Assembly: GCA_046329515.1 (NCBI GenBank)
Contig: JAXLUM010000003.1
Location: 310,001 to 374,000, forward strand
Direction: 5' to 3'
Length of the DNA: 64,000 bases
DNA from: Bog-950 sp046329515
GTDB taxonomy: Bacteria; Bacteroidota; Bacteroidia; Chitinophagales; LD1
Positions 1 to 7,114 of the stretch are shown here, one piece after another. Under the pieces are notes generated by a model. That model was not told the origin of the DNA. It worked only from the letters and a program-made list of their open reading frames with translations, and did no database searches. The stretch's first letter is position 1. Every line of letters begins with the position of its first letter. A program made the translations under genes and the position numbers.

Positions 1-198
1 CCCTATACCAACAGTACCTTGAAAAATGGCCCCGTTTGCGGGAGCTGAAAGAGTGGAATAATTACTTCCGATGGCAAGATTGCCTTTCACTGAAACCCGG
101 CTACCCGGCGTTTCTTCTCCAATGCCCAGGTTTTGGGCACCTGCTCTTATTACCGTAACAATTAATATTACGGTAGCTACTAATAGCTTCTTATTCAT
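1..198 (-). CDS. Collagen-like secreted fibre protein, 5' end only (cut by window edge)
   Basis: Only the first 66 codons lie in the window; the frame is open to base 1. The translation begins MNKKLLVATVIL, a Sec signal peptide with a likely cleavage after the AGA near residue 21, followed by QNLGIGEETPGSRVSVKGN. That module is nearly identical to the start of the complete collagen-like protein at 784-2688, including the later SAPxNGxIxxGxxGIG stretch, so I infer a paralogue with the same layout (signal, short N-terminal module, Gly-X-Y repeats). The two paralogues flank a small secreted protein gene at 426-770. Whether collagen repeats follow cannot be seen here. Confidence 0.8.
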   Translation of the reverse strand, partial: MNKKLLVATVILIVTVIRAGAQNLGIGEETPGSRVSVKGNLAIGSNYSTLSAPANGAIFQGTVGIG

Positions 199-349
199 GG
201 CGTATAGATTTTTGTGTTTGTAATACGTGGGTGTTGTGAAGTAGTTTTTGCAGAAATGGCAGAATGCGCCGGAAATCAACCTACATGCTTTGCCATACAA
301 GTTGTACGTTGTGAGAATGCGTGTAGATACTGTATGAAAGTTATTTGCT

Positions 350-382
350 AAAAGAAAAGGCGGCCGTTCTACAGCCGCCTTT
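350..382 (-). terminator. Rho-independent terminator after the small proline-rich secreted protein
   Basis: On the minus strand a 9-bp stem (AAAGGCGGC pairing with GCCGCCTTT, 356-364 and 374-382) with a 9-nt loop is followed by a T-rich tract (TTTTCTTT). It lies 44 bases beyond the stop of the gene at 426-770 and separates it from the paralogous collagen-like gene that starts at 198. Confidence 0.75.
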
Positions 383-425
383 GAACCCAAAACAGACATG
401 AAGTATTTTTGTGTTTTAATAATTG

Positions 426-770
426 TTAGTTATTGAGTGGTTTTTCAGGTAAAACAGCGGTGGGTATAAAACTTCCGCACTCTTGCCTGTTAAGTGGCCC
501 GGTTTTTATAACTGTTGTTGTTTTCGAATTATTAGCCAATGGCGGTGACGGCAATGTAACCGCCGGAACTAAACCAAGCATTTGGCTGCGACTTAATTGT
601 TGTGTTAGACCAAGGGCGTTAACCTTAGCATTTGGTTGTTGTGGCGGTGCTGGTAATGTTATAGTTGGCACCGGCAAGTTTCTGTTTACACTAACGGCAG
701 TTGCATTTTGAGCAAAGGCTGTAATGCCACTTATATATAGTGTTATAGATATTAATATATTCCTGATCAT
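426..770 (-). CDS. Small secreted proline-rich protein of unknown function
   Basis: A 114-residue protein with a clear signal peptide (MIRNILISITLYISGITAFAQ). The mature part is short and low in complexity and holds three spaced copies of a proline-flanked LP motif: PTITLPAPP near residue 34, PAVTLPSPP near 69 and PTAVLPEKP near 103, each followed by a polar linker. One Cys is present. The start is 13 bases after the stop of the collagen-like gene at 784-2688, and a terminator follows, so the two are probably one transcript. I recognise no family. A role linked to the collagen-like fibres (export, anchoring or assembly) is a guess from position only. Confidence 0.6.
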   Translation of the reverse strand: MIRNILISITLYISGITAFAQNATAVSVNRNLPVPTITLPAPPQQPNAKVNALGLTQQLSRSQMLGLVPAVTLPSPPLANNSKTTTVIKTGPLNRQECGSFIPTAVLPEKPLNN

Positions 771-783
771 AAATATTTATTGA

Positions 784-2688
784 TTATTGGGTTAATAACA
801 CTGAAACCATACCATATTCGTTACTGTTCCATTTTGCTACATCGGTAGAAACGGTGATACGTGCCGCTATACCAAAAGTGTAGGTGCCCGGTGAAAGGCC
901 GGTAATGGTATAAGTGGTACTGTAGGTTTCCCGCGTATTGGCTGCTGCTCTTAAACCGTATGTTCCCGGGCCTATGGGCATAATGCCAGAACCGTTGTCG
1001 TATGCCGGTGTAATATCGAGGCTGTTGGAGGTGCCTACGGTGCTACCTAAACATACCGTGCCAATAATCATTACCTTTTGCGATGAACTGGTTATTACTA
1101 CACTAACTACCGGACCCGAAAAGGTGTAGTTTATTCCTGGAGGTGTTGTACAATAAGCACCGTTAGACACCATTGAACATACGGTGGCCACATTGCCTGC
1201 AGGACCTTGCGCCCCGGTGGCACCTGCAGGACCTTGAATACCTTGTATACCCTGTGGACCTGTGGCACCCGTGGCGCCATTCGTTCCGTTGGTGCCGGCA
1301 ACACCTTGTGGACCTGTTGCACCTGTGTTTCCTGTTGCACCCGTATTACCGGTGGGCCCGGTAGAACCTGTTGCGCCTTTGGCTCCCGTAGCACCTGCAG
1401 TGCCTGCAATACCTTGAATACCTTGCGCACCTGTTGGCCCGGTTATGCCTTGTATACCCTGTGGGCCAGTAACACCCGTGGCACCCTGTAAACCTTGCGG
1501 GCCTGTAGGTCCTTGTGCACCTGCGGCTCCATTGGCACCGGTTGCACCTGTTGGCCCGGCTATGCCTTGTATACCTTGTGGACCAGTAGCCCCAGTGGCG
1601 CCATTTGTTCCATTCGTTCCGTTGGTGCCGGCAACACCTTGTGGACCTGTTGCACCTGTGTTTCCTGTTGCACCCGTATTAACACCCGTGGCACCCTGTA
1701 AACCTTGCGGGCCTGTCGGTCCTTGTGCACCTGCGGCTCCATTGGCACCGGTTGCACCTGTTGGCCCGGCAATGCCTTGTATACCCTGTGGGCCAGTAAC
1801 ACCCGTGGCACCCTGTAAACCTTGCGGGCCTGTAGGTCCTTGTGCACCTGCGGCTCCATTGGCACCGGTTGCACCTGTTGGCCCGGCTATGCCTTGTATA
1901 CCTTGTGGACCAGTAGCCCCAGTGGCGCCAATCGTTCCGGTGGCACCGGCAACACCTTGTGGACCTGTTGCACCTGTGTTTCCTGTTGCACCCGTATTAC
2001 CTGTGGGCCCGGTAGAACCTGTTGCGCCTTTGGATCCCGCAGCACCTGCAGTGCCGGCAATACCTTGAATACCTTGCGCGCCTGTTGGCCCGGCAATGCC
2101 TTGTATACCCTGTGGGCCAGTAGCCCCCGTGGCGCCCTGTAAACCTTGCGGGCCTGTAGGTCCTTGTGCGCCTGCGGCTCCATTAGCACCTGTTGGTCCG
2201 GCTATGCCTTGTATACCCTGTGGGCCTTGCGGACCTGTTGTACCCTGTAAACCTTGCGGGCCGGTTGGTCCGGTTGCGCCCGGTGAACCATGAGCAGCTG
2301 CGCTATCGTTATTGACCCATGTTAACCCATTAAATAAATAAAGACTATTTAAATCTTTATCGTATATAAGAAGCCCTTCAGCGGGGTTTACTATAGCCTG
2401 CTTTTGTGTGGTAGTTAAGCGTGGTATCAGTATCCCTTTGTTCGTTGAGCGGATATCTAAAATAGCGCTTATCGTATCGGGTGTTGAGGTTCCTATACCT
2501 AGCGCTCCTTCAATAATACCCCCATTTGAAGGGGCGCTAAGCGGAGAATAGCTGCTGCCAACAGCAATGTTTCCTTTAACAGAAACTCTGCTGCCGGGTG
2601 TTTCTTCACCTATACCCAGGTTTTGCGCAGTTATTGTTCCCGTAGTAATCCATAGGACTACAAGGGCGAGGAGTAATTTTTTGTTCAT
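784..2688 (-). CDS. Secreted collagen-like (Gly-X-Y) fibre protein
   Basis: A 634-residue exported protein. Residues 1-21 are a signal peptide (ending TITAQ). Residues 22-130 form an N-terminal module with VGIG/LGIGTSTPD-type segments and an ILIPRLTTTQKQAI motif common at the start of Bacteroidota tail-fibre-like proteins. Residues about 133-498 are Gly-X-Y repeats (GPQGIQGIAGPTGA, GATGPQGVAGTNG and variants). The last ~135 residues lack repeats, contain two Cys pairs' worth of cysteines and look like a beta-rich globular trimerisation or head domain. The repeat has one phase break (GVNTGATG), see the findings. No T9SS tail is obvious. It probably forms a trimeric surface or extracellular fibre. 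The neighbour at 426-770 is likely co-transcribed. Confidence 0.85.
   Translation of the reverse strand: MNKKLLLALVVLWITTGTITAQNLGIGEETPGSRVSVKGNIAVGSSYSPLSAPSNGGIIEGALGIGTSTPDTISAILDIRSTNKGILIPRLTTTQKQAIVNPAEGLLIYDKDLNSLYLFNGLTWVNNDSAAAHGSPGATGPTGPQGLQGTTGPQGPQGIQGIAGPTGANGAAGAQGPTGPQGLQGATGATGPQGIQGIAGPTGAQGIQGIAGTAGAAGSKGATGSTGPTGNTGATGNTGATGPQGVAGATGTIGATGATGPQGIQGIAGPTGATGANGAAGAQGPTGPQGLQGATGVTGPQGIQGIAGPTGATGANGAAGAQGPTGPQGLQGATGVNTGATGNTGATGPQGVAGTNGTNGTNGATGATGPQGIQGIAGPTGATGANGAAGAQGPTGPQGLQGATGVTGPQGIQGITGPTGAQGIQGIAGTAGATGAKGATGSTGPTGNTGATGNTGATGPQGVAGTNGTNGATGATGPQGIQGIQGPAGATGAQGPAGNVATVCSMVSNGAYCTTPPGINYTFSGPVVSVVITSSSQKVMIIGTVCLGSTVGTSNSLDITPAYDNGSGIMPIGPGTYGLRAAANTRETYSTTYTITGLSPGTYTFGIAARITVSTDVAKWNSNEYGMVSVLLTQ
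1193..2292 (-). repeat. Collagen-coding tandem repeat tract
   Basis: About 1.1 kb of imperfect repeats built from 9-bp (Gly-X-Y) steps grouped into larger blocks; blocks such as the one around 1490-1600 recur almost unchanged around 1715-1760 and 1815-1910. Long identical stretches between blocks imply recent unit duplication or gene conversion. The opposite strand is Cys/Pro-rich and stays open by chance, which creates long spurious ORFs. Confidence 0.9.
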
Positions 2689-2903
2689 GGCGTATGCTTT
2701 GTCGTTCCGTTACGCCCTAACAATAAAAATGTTTTTATAATATATTTTTCATTACATGTGTATTGTCAAAATACAAATTGTGTTATGTGTGTAATACACT
2801 TTACCTTGTAAAAACCCCGGTGGCGTTGTATGTTTTAATTATCAGAAATAAGGTTATGCAGCGTGGCGTCTCTTTATTATTTTTACTGTAAATAACAGAT
2901 AGT

Positions 2904-3314
2904 ATGAAGACTAAGATTCTTGCCGTATTTCTTTTAGTATTAACTTTTGCAGCCTGTAAAAAAGAGAGCGATTGGGCTGATGACTGGGCCGGCACTTACA
3001 CTGGCCTTGCCGGTAGCGTAAACGTAAACCGCGTTATTATAAGCAAGGTGGGCGCTAAAGCAGTAAAAATGGATTTACAGGGATATACCAGCGGCACTTA
3101 TTTCACTTTTGCAACTATTGGCAGCGGCACCTTAACTTCAGCTACACACGCCAGTATAGATGAGGACGGAACAATTCTTATGTACCCGGGTAAAGTATTC
3201 CATTTTTCAGGCTCGGTTGACCGTAACGGAAGCAATATAACTATGATTGGCCAGGCAGTAAATAAAAATGATGCTTCTGAGATTTACTACTATTCGTTTA
3301 ACGGAGGCAAATAG
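2904..3314 (+). CDS. Small lipoprotein of unknown function
   Basis: A 136-residue protein with a lipoprotein signal (MKTKILAVFLLVLTFAAC, lipobox Cys at residue 18) followed by KKESD, the usual Bacteroidota start of a mature lipoprotein. The rest (WAGTYTGLAGSVNVNRVIISKVG ... GSVDRNGSNITMIGQAV) alternates hydrophobic and polar residues and looks like a small beta-barrel or lipocalin-like fold. I do not recognise a named family. It stands alone, divergent from the collagen-like gene at 784-2688, and ends at a bidirectional terminator shared with the convergent gene at 3377-3763. Confidence 0.75.
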   Translation: MKTKILAVFLLVLTFAACKKESDWADDWAGTYTGLAGSVNVNRVIISKVGAKAVKMDLQGYTSGTYFTFATIGSGTLTSATHASIDEDGTILMYPGKVFHFSGSVDRNGSNITMIGQAVNKNDASEIYYYSFNGGK

Positions 3315-3331
3315 ATAAAGCTTATAGCAAA

Positions 3332-3360
3332 TAAAAAACCCGCCATTGGCGGATTTTTTA
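3332..3360. terminator. Bidirectional rho-independent terminator
   Basis: A CCGCC/GGCGG stem (3340-3344 and 3348-3352) with an ATT loop is flanked by A6 on the left and T6 on the right, so it can stop transcription both from the lipoprotein gene ending at 3314 and from the convergent cluster ending at 3377. Confidence 0.85.
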
Positions 3361-3376
3361 TTTGGACCTTTAGCAG

Positions 3377-3763
3377 TTACTGCATTACATGAAACATAAC
3401 CTCTTTGGTGGTTGTCTTGTCATCGTGGTCGCTAACGGCAATGTTTATGTGGAACATGCCGGTATCAACAGGATGGTAATGTTCATGATAATCGTAGGTT
3501 TTTAAGCCGTGCACCATTGGGTATTCAGCATAAACCGTATCGCCCATGTGCGATTTGATGATAACACTTGCTTCGTGTAACTCTTCGTCGTCGGTTGCGG
3601 TAAATTCAATGTGCACTGAATCTCCCAACATCACCATTTCGCCATCAGCGGGCTCAGCTAAAGTAATTACCGGAGCCTGGTTTTCTTTATCCTTACAAGC
3701 CTGGATGGTAAAAAGAAAACCTGCACTTACCATAAGTAGTGTAAAAAACAGTCCTTTTTTCAT
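3377..3763 (-). CDS. DUF4625-like His-rich lipoprotein
   Basis: A 128-residue lipoprotein (signal ending FTIQAC, Cys 23). The mature part reads as one Ig-like/PKD-like beta-sandwich (NQAPVITLAEPADGEMVMLGDSVHIEFTATDDEELHEASV) with the histidine-rich segment DYHEHYHPVD near residues 90-99. The pattern matches what I remember of DUF4625 domains of Bacteroidota. It is the last gene of the minus-strand cluster, 27 bases after the MbnH-like gene. The His cluster would suit metal binding at the outer membrane or periplasmic face; this is inference. The exact role of DUF4625 is not established. Confidence 0.7.
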   Translation of the reverse strand: MKKGLFFTLLMVSAGFLFTIQACKDKENQAPVITLAEPADGEMVMLGDSVHIEFTATDDEELHEASVIIKSHMGDTVYAEYPMVHGLKTYDYHEHYHPVDTGMFHINIAVSDHDDKTTTKEVMFHVMQ

Positions 3764-3790
3764 GTTGTTATTTGTTTTTTAGTTTAAAAA

Positions 3791-4819
3791 TTATTCTGAA
3801 AATCTTGGGTCGGTAATAAAATCCTTATCGGTTAATGTTAGCAGAAAGGCAATTATTTTAGCCTTCTCTTCTGCGGTCATGGCAATGCCCGGTTGGCCGT
3901 TAGTGATTAAAGCATTATCCAGTGTTGGTGTGTTATGAATACCATCGGAATAGTGGTCTAGAACACTCTGCAGGGTTTGAAATTTACCTGAGTGCATATA
4001 GGGACCGGTTTTTTCAATATTCCTAAGCGAAGGGGTTTTGAACTTTCCAATATCAAGCGGGTCCAGTGTTACAAGATATCGCCCGCTATCAGTAACCGTG
4101 GCTTGTATGCCGTTGTTATGGAAACTGCGGTCTGTAAACAAATCTGTACTGTGGCAAACAGCGCATTTGGCGGTAAATAACTCTTTTCCTGCTAGTTCAT
4201 CTTCAGAAAGTGTTGCTCCTTCACCACGTACATACTTATCGTACTTTGAATTAGCAGAAACAAGGCAATTCATGAATTGGCTCATAGCCTGCAGAAACCG
4301 AACAGAGTTTATTTCCTCAGTGCCAAAGGCTGCTTTAAACAAAGCGGGATACTCAGTTGTAGCGCGTAATTTGTCTAACACTTCTGAGAATTGCGCATCC
4401 ATTTCTACGGGGTTTTTAATGGGGTTGGGCGGAACCAGGTCCAAAGAATGTACTCCGCCATCCCAAAAGAAATCGTAGTTCCAGGCCATATTCATAATGG
4501 CAGGGGCATTTCGTTTACCGAGAAGGTCATTAATACCGTGGCTAACTATGTGCCCCGAATGGCTAAACGCTGCAAATTGCTGGTGGCAACTGCCGCAACT
4601 TATAGTATTGTTTCTGGAAAGGCGGGTATCGTAAAACAAGCGGCGACCCAACTCAAACCCTTCGGGTGTAACCTGGTTAGTAGCAAAATTATATACAGGT
4701 TCAGGGAAGTTGGATGGAAGTGTCATACTTACTTCTTTACTATCGGTTTTTTTGCACCCCTGAAATGCCAAAGCCGATATAAAGACCAGTACTATAAAAA
4801 GGATATATGTGCGTTTCAT
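3791..4819 (-). CDS. MbnH-like di-haem cytochrome c peroxidase family lipoprotein
   Basis: A 342-residue protein of the bacterial di-haem cytochrome c peroxidase (MauG/CcpA/MbnH) superfamily. A lipoprotein signal ends at FQGC (Cys 22). Two c-type haem sites are visible: CGSCH at 75-79 and CAVCH at 219-223. Family segments ELGRRLFYDTRLSRN before haem 1, RNAPAIMNMAWN after it, and FKTPSLRNIEKTGPYMHSG near 260-278 are all present. It directly follows an MbnP-like gene. In known MbnP/MbnH pairs, MbnH oxidises a tryptophan of MbnP to kynurenine, which then helps bind copper(I). A general peroxidase role is the alternative. The pairing is what favours MbnH. Confidence 0.85.
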   Translation of the reverse strand: MKRTYILFIVLVFISALAFQGCKKTDSKEVSMTLPSNFPEPVYNFATNQVTPEGFELGRRLFYDTRLSRNNTISCGSCHQQFAAFSHSGHIVSHGINDLLGKRNAPAIMNMAWNYDFFWDGGVHSLDLVPPNPIKNPVEMDAQFSEVLDKLRATTEYPALFKAAFGTEEINSVRFLQAMSQFMNCLVSANSKYDKYVRGEGATLSEDELAGKELFTAKCAVCHSTDLFTDRSFHNNGIQATVTDSGRYLVTLDPLDIGKFKTPSLRNIEKTGPYMHSGKFQTLQSVLDHYSDGIHNTPTLDNALITNGQPGIAMTAEEKAKIIAFLLTLTDKDFITDPRFSE

Positions 4820-4876
4820 TTTGTTACACTAAATACGGGAGAGGATGGGGAGCATCCCCTCCCTGTTGAATAACTA

Positions 4877-5686
4877 TTAGTCGTTATGAACGTGGTTAAT
4901 TGAAAACATATCCTTATAGTTGGCCGAAATAGTAGTAGAGAAAGGGTCAAACATTATACCGGGATGTGCTGCAATTGAAAGTGGAGTAGGAGAATCAAAC
5001 ACCTCTTTTGCATCTGCAAAAATGTGAAACTCGGGATGCTTACCTTCACCAACCTCAGCCGCTTCAGGAGCAGTTAGGTTTACGCTTTGGATATTGTTGA
5101 TTGTAGATGATGAATAACCTCCGTAACCACCAATGTGGTAATAAAACATACTCATCCCCATCATCGTATCATATGGCGCAGCTGGTGAGGTGCCCTCTAT
5201 TTTATAAAAAATGTAACCGCTGTTCCATGTCCAGTACATATCGCTTGCGCTGGTAGCCACATCCAAATCGCCGGTTCTTTCTGATACCGGAGCTGTATTC
5301 TTGAGGCTATCTACGCCGATAATGAACTTTAATGCAGTATAACTACCTGCCGGAACATTCTCAATTTCTAATTCATAGGTACTGTCAACCCCCTCGCGTA
5401 CCAAGTGGTAGCAGTTATCTTTAGGAACGGTATACTCTGTGCCATCAGACTTTACCAGTACGAAGTTACTTACGTAATAGTTGAAGGTGCTAATTGCCAG
5501 TTGTTCACCTGATTGGTTTGTGTAATTAGTGCCCATTACCAGGTCATCGCTGCCAAAACGGTTGTCAAAATGGAAGGTAACGGGTCCGCTGCCTTTAAGA
5601 TCGTTGTTGTCTTTCTTGCAGGAAGATGTAGTGCTTAAAACGGCAAATACCGATAGAATTAAAAGAGTATTATAGAGGTTTTTCAT
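4877..5686 (-). CDS. MbnP-like copper-binding family lipoprotein
   Basis: A 269-residue lipoprotein with signal and lipobox SSC (Cys 23). The ORF could start at 5737, but the ATG at 5684-5686 gives the correct signal peptide and only a 17-base overlap with the upstream barrel gene, so I use it. Family marks are the VTFHFDNRFGSDDL start of the mature domain, LAISTFNYYVSNFVLV near 64-79, GVDSLKN near 124-130 and MYWTWNSGYIFYKIEG near 150-165, which holds the Trp pair (152, 154). His residues cluster at the C-terminus (HPEFH, NHVHND). It sits directly upstream of the MbnH-like gene. Expected role: periplasmic or surface copper binding after Trp modification. Confidence 0.85.
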   Translation of the reverse strand: MKNLYNTLLILSVFAVLSTTSSCKKDNNDLKGSGPVTFHFDNRFGSDDLVMGTNYTNQSGEQLAISTFNYYVSNFVLVKSDGTEYTVPKDNCYHLVREGVDSTYELEIENVPAGSYTALKFIIGVDSLKNTAPVSERTGDLDVATSASDMYWTWNSGYIFYKIEGTSPAAPYDTMMGMSMFYYHIGGYGGYSSSTINNIQSVNLTAPEAAEVGEGKHPEFHIFADAKEVFDSPTPLSIAAHPGIMFDPFSTTISANYKDMFSINHVHND

Positions 5687-6620
5687 TTTGTTTATTGCTT
5701 GTTTTAGTTTGAAAATTGTAAAAGATACCTGCTTCAACTGTAAACTTTTGGCGGGTTTCGCCGCTCCAGTTAAGCCTGTTCATCAATGCAGGTGTAAATG
5801 AGGATGAAAAGGCGAATTGCTTATAGAAAATATCAAAGCCTGCGGAGGTAGTTAAGAAATCGCCCCCGGTGTAATCCATCTTTTGCTTTCTTAATACATT
5901 ATAGAAACCATGATCGTAGTTAAGCGAAACAGATGGGGTAAGGGTTACTTCTTTTACCGGTACAGCGTAGAAGAAATTCAATGCCCCTTGAAGACGATCG
6001 CCAAATTTGTATTGCTGCGGATTGGTAGTATTCAACTTATAGGCTGAACTAAGGTTAAATCCAAACTGCTTGTAGCGATAGGTGTATACGGCATTAAACA
6101 AAAAATCTACGCTGCCTGTGCCTAATTGCTGGCTGGTTAAAAACATAGAAGTATTGGTTATTCGGAAACTACCACTTGGCAGCTTTACACCCGCACCCAG
6201 TTTAAACTGATGTTTACCGGGTTTACCATTACAGCGTTTAGGGTCAAGGAAACTATATTGCAGAAGAAAACTTATATCGCCAAGGCCATATTGGGTGTTT
6301 GTGCCTTTGGCAGTGTTCTCGCTTATAAAGTTTACCGGTAGTTGCACCGTAAGCTGCAAAGGCTTAGCCAGGTAAAAACGACCAAATAGTTCAGCACTGT
6401 TTAAGGTTTGCTGTGTACGTTGTCCGCTTAACTCGGGGTTAAGGCTTTTAGGGTAAACAGAGTAAAAGCTTTTATACGCATACCTAAGCCCTATAAGGTG
6501 CTTTTCAGCATTGGGCAGTATGCTCCAGTTTGCCCCTGATGATGTGCAGCAGCAGCTTTGTGCATTTGCGTTGATGTGCCACGCCATAAAGGCGAGCAAC
6601 ACCATGAAATTTACTTTCAT
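5670..6620 (-). CDS. Outer-membrane beta-barrel protein of the metal-locus cluster
   Basis: A 316-residue exported protein. The signal peptide ends NANAQ and is followed by a striking SCCCTSSGANWSILPN, with three consecutive cysteines. The rest is alternating hydrophobic/polar and aromatic-rich, with repeated segments such as LFGRFYLAKPLQLTVQLPVNF and YGLGDISFLLQYSF, typical of porin/transporter-like barrels (the alpha-amylase/phenol-degradation type MetA-pathway barrels look alike). It lies between the Cys/His small protein and MbnP, so I infer an outer-membrane channel or scaffold in the same pathway. The CCC motif just after the signal could bind copper(I). Confidence 0.75.
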   Translation of the reverse strand: MKVNFMVLLAFMAWHINANAQSCCCTSSGANWSILPNAEKHLIGLRYAYKSFYSVYPKSLNPELSGQRTQQTLNSAELFGRFYLAKPLQLTVQLPVNFISENTAKGTNTQYGLGDISFLLQYSFLDPKRCNGKPGKHQFKLGAGVKLPSGSFRITNTSMFLTSQQLGTGSVDFLFNAVYTYRYKQFGFNLSSAYKLNTTNPQQYKFGDRLQGALNFFYAVPVKEVTLTPSVSLNYDHGFYNVLRKQKMDYTGGDFLTTSAGFDIFYKQFAFSSSFTPALMNRLNWSGETRQKFTVEAGIFYNFQTKTSNKQNEKPL

Positions 6621-6664
6621 AAAATAGTTAATGGAAACCGATAAATAGAATACCTAAAAGAAGT

Positions 6665-7042
6665 TTAGGCAGCTATTTTGGGAGGCTGTTGTATTTCAGC
6701 AACGGGGCATGCAGGTGCGTGCCTTTGATAAGCAGGCAAAAGCCCAAGCATTAAGTAAGCCGGTGTATAATTGCTTACTGTAGTATAAGAATGGTCAATT
6801 AAAACTTCTTCGTTGGCCTTTTCGCTTTGCGATTGAGATTTATTGCTGCCTTCTTCCGCTTTTTTTAGTTGCTTGCTAAGGTAGCAATGGCCATTACAAT
6901 GCAATTGCGGATTTGTGCGGTTTTCGCAAAGCTTTTGGGCAATGTATTCTTTGTTCAGTTCATAGTATACCCCAATACCAACGTTTACCAGTGCCTGCGA
7001 CAGCATAGCTAAAGCCAGAAAAATGGAGAATACTTTTTTCAC
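6665..7042 (-). CDS. Small Cys/His-rich membrane-anchored protein
   Basis: A 125-residue protein with a GTG start and one hydrophobic N-terminal segment (KKVFSIFLALAMLSQALVNVGIGVYY). It then has the sequence KLCENRTNPQLHCNGHCYLSKQLKKA near residues 37-62, which contains three Cys and two His, followed by a charged Ser/Gln/Lys linker and a second hydrophobic patch. Similar short proteins occur beside metal-related TonB receptors in Bacteroidota as I remember; I know no named family. It is 45 bases upstream of the barrel gene and 72 bases downstream of the receptor. Metal transfer or sensing is inferred from Cys/His content and position. Confidence 0.65.
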   Translation of the reverse strand: MKKVFSIFLALAMLSQALVNVGIGVYYELNKEYIAQKLCENRTNPQLHCNGHCYLSKQLKKAEEGSNKSQSQSEKANEEVLIDHSYTTVSNYTPAYLMLGLLPAYQRHAPACPVAEIQQPPKIAA

Positions 7043-7114
7043 TTACGCAAATGTAATTAGGTTGATAATATGTAGGTAGTGATTTAATTCAGTTATATGT
7101 TTTTCTGTCTCATG

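Noticed and set aside
1131..1430. Frameshifted version of the collagen-like gene
   Set aside because: An alternative minus frame is open over the repeats, but the main frame is intact from signal peptide to the C-terminal domain.
1445..2068. Long plus-strand Cys/Pro-rich frame opposite the collagen-like gene
   Set aside because: It is the antisense of Gly-X-Y codons; repeats keep many frames open. It has no start context or signal and mirrors the repeat exactly.
5687..5737. Upstream start for the MbnP-like protein
   Set aside because: It would put 17 polar residues before the lipoprotein signal and lengthen the overlap with the barrel gene.
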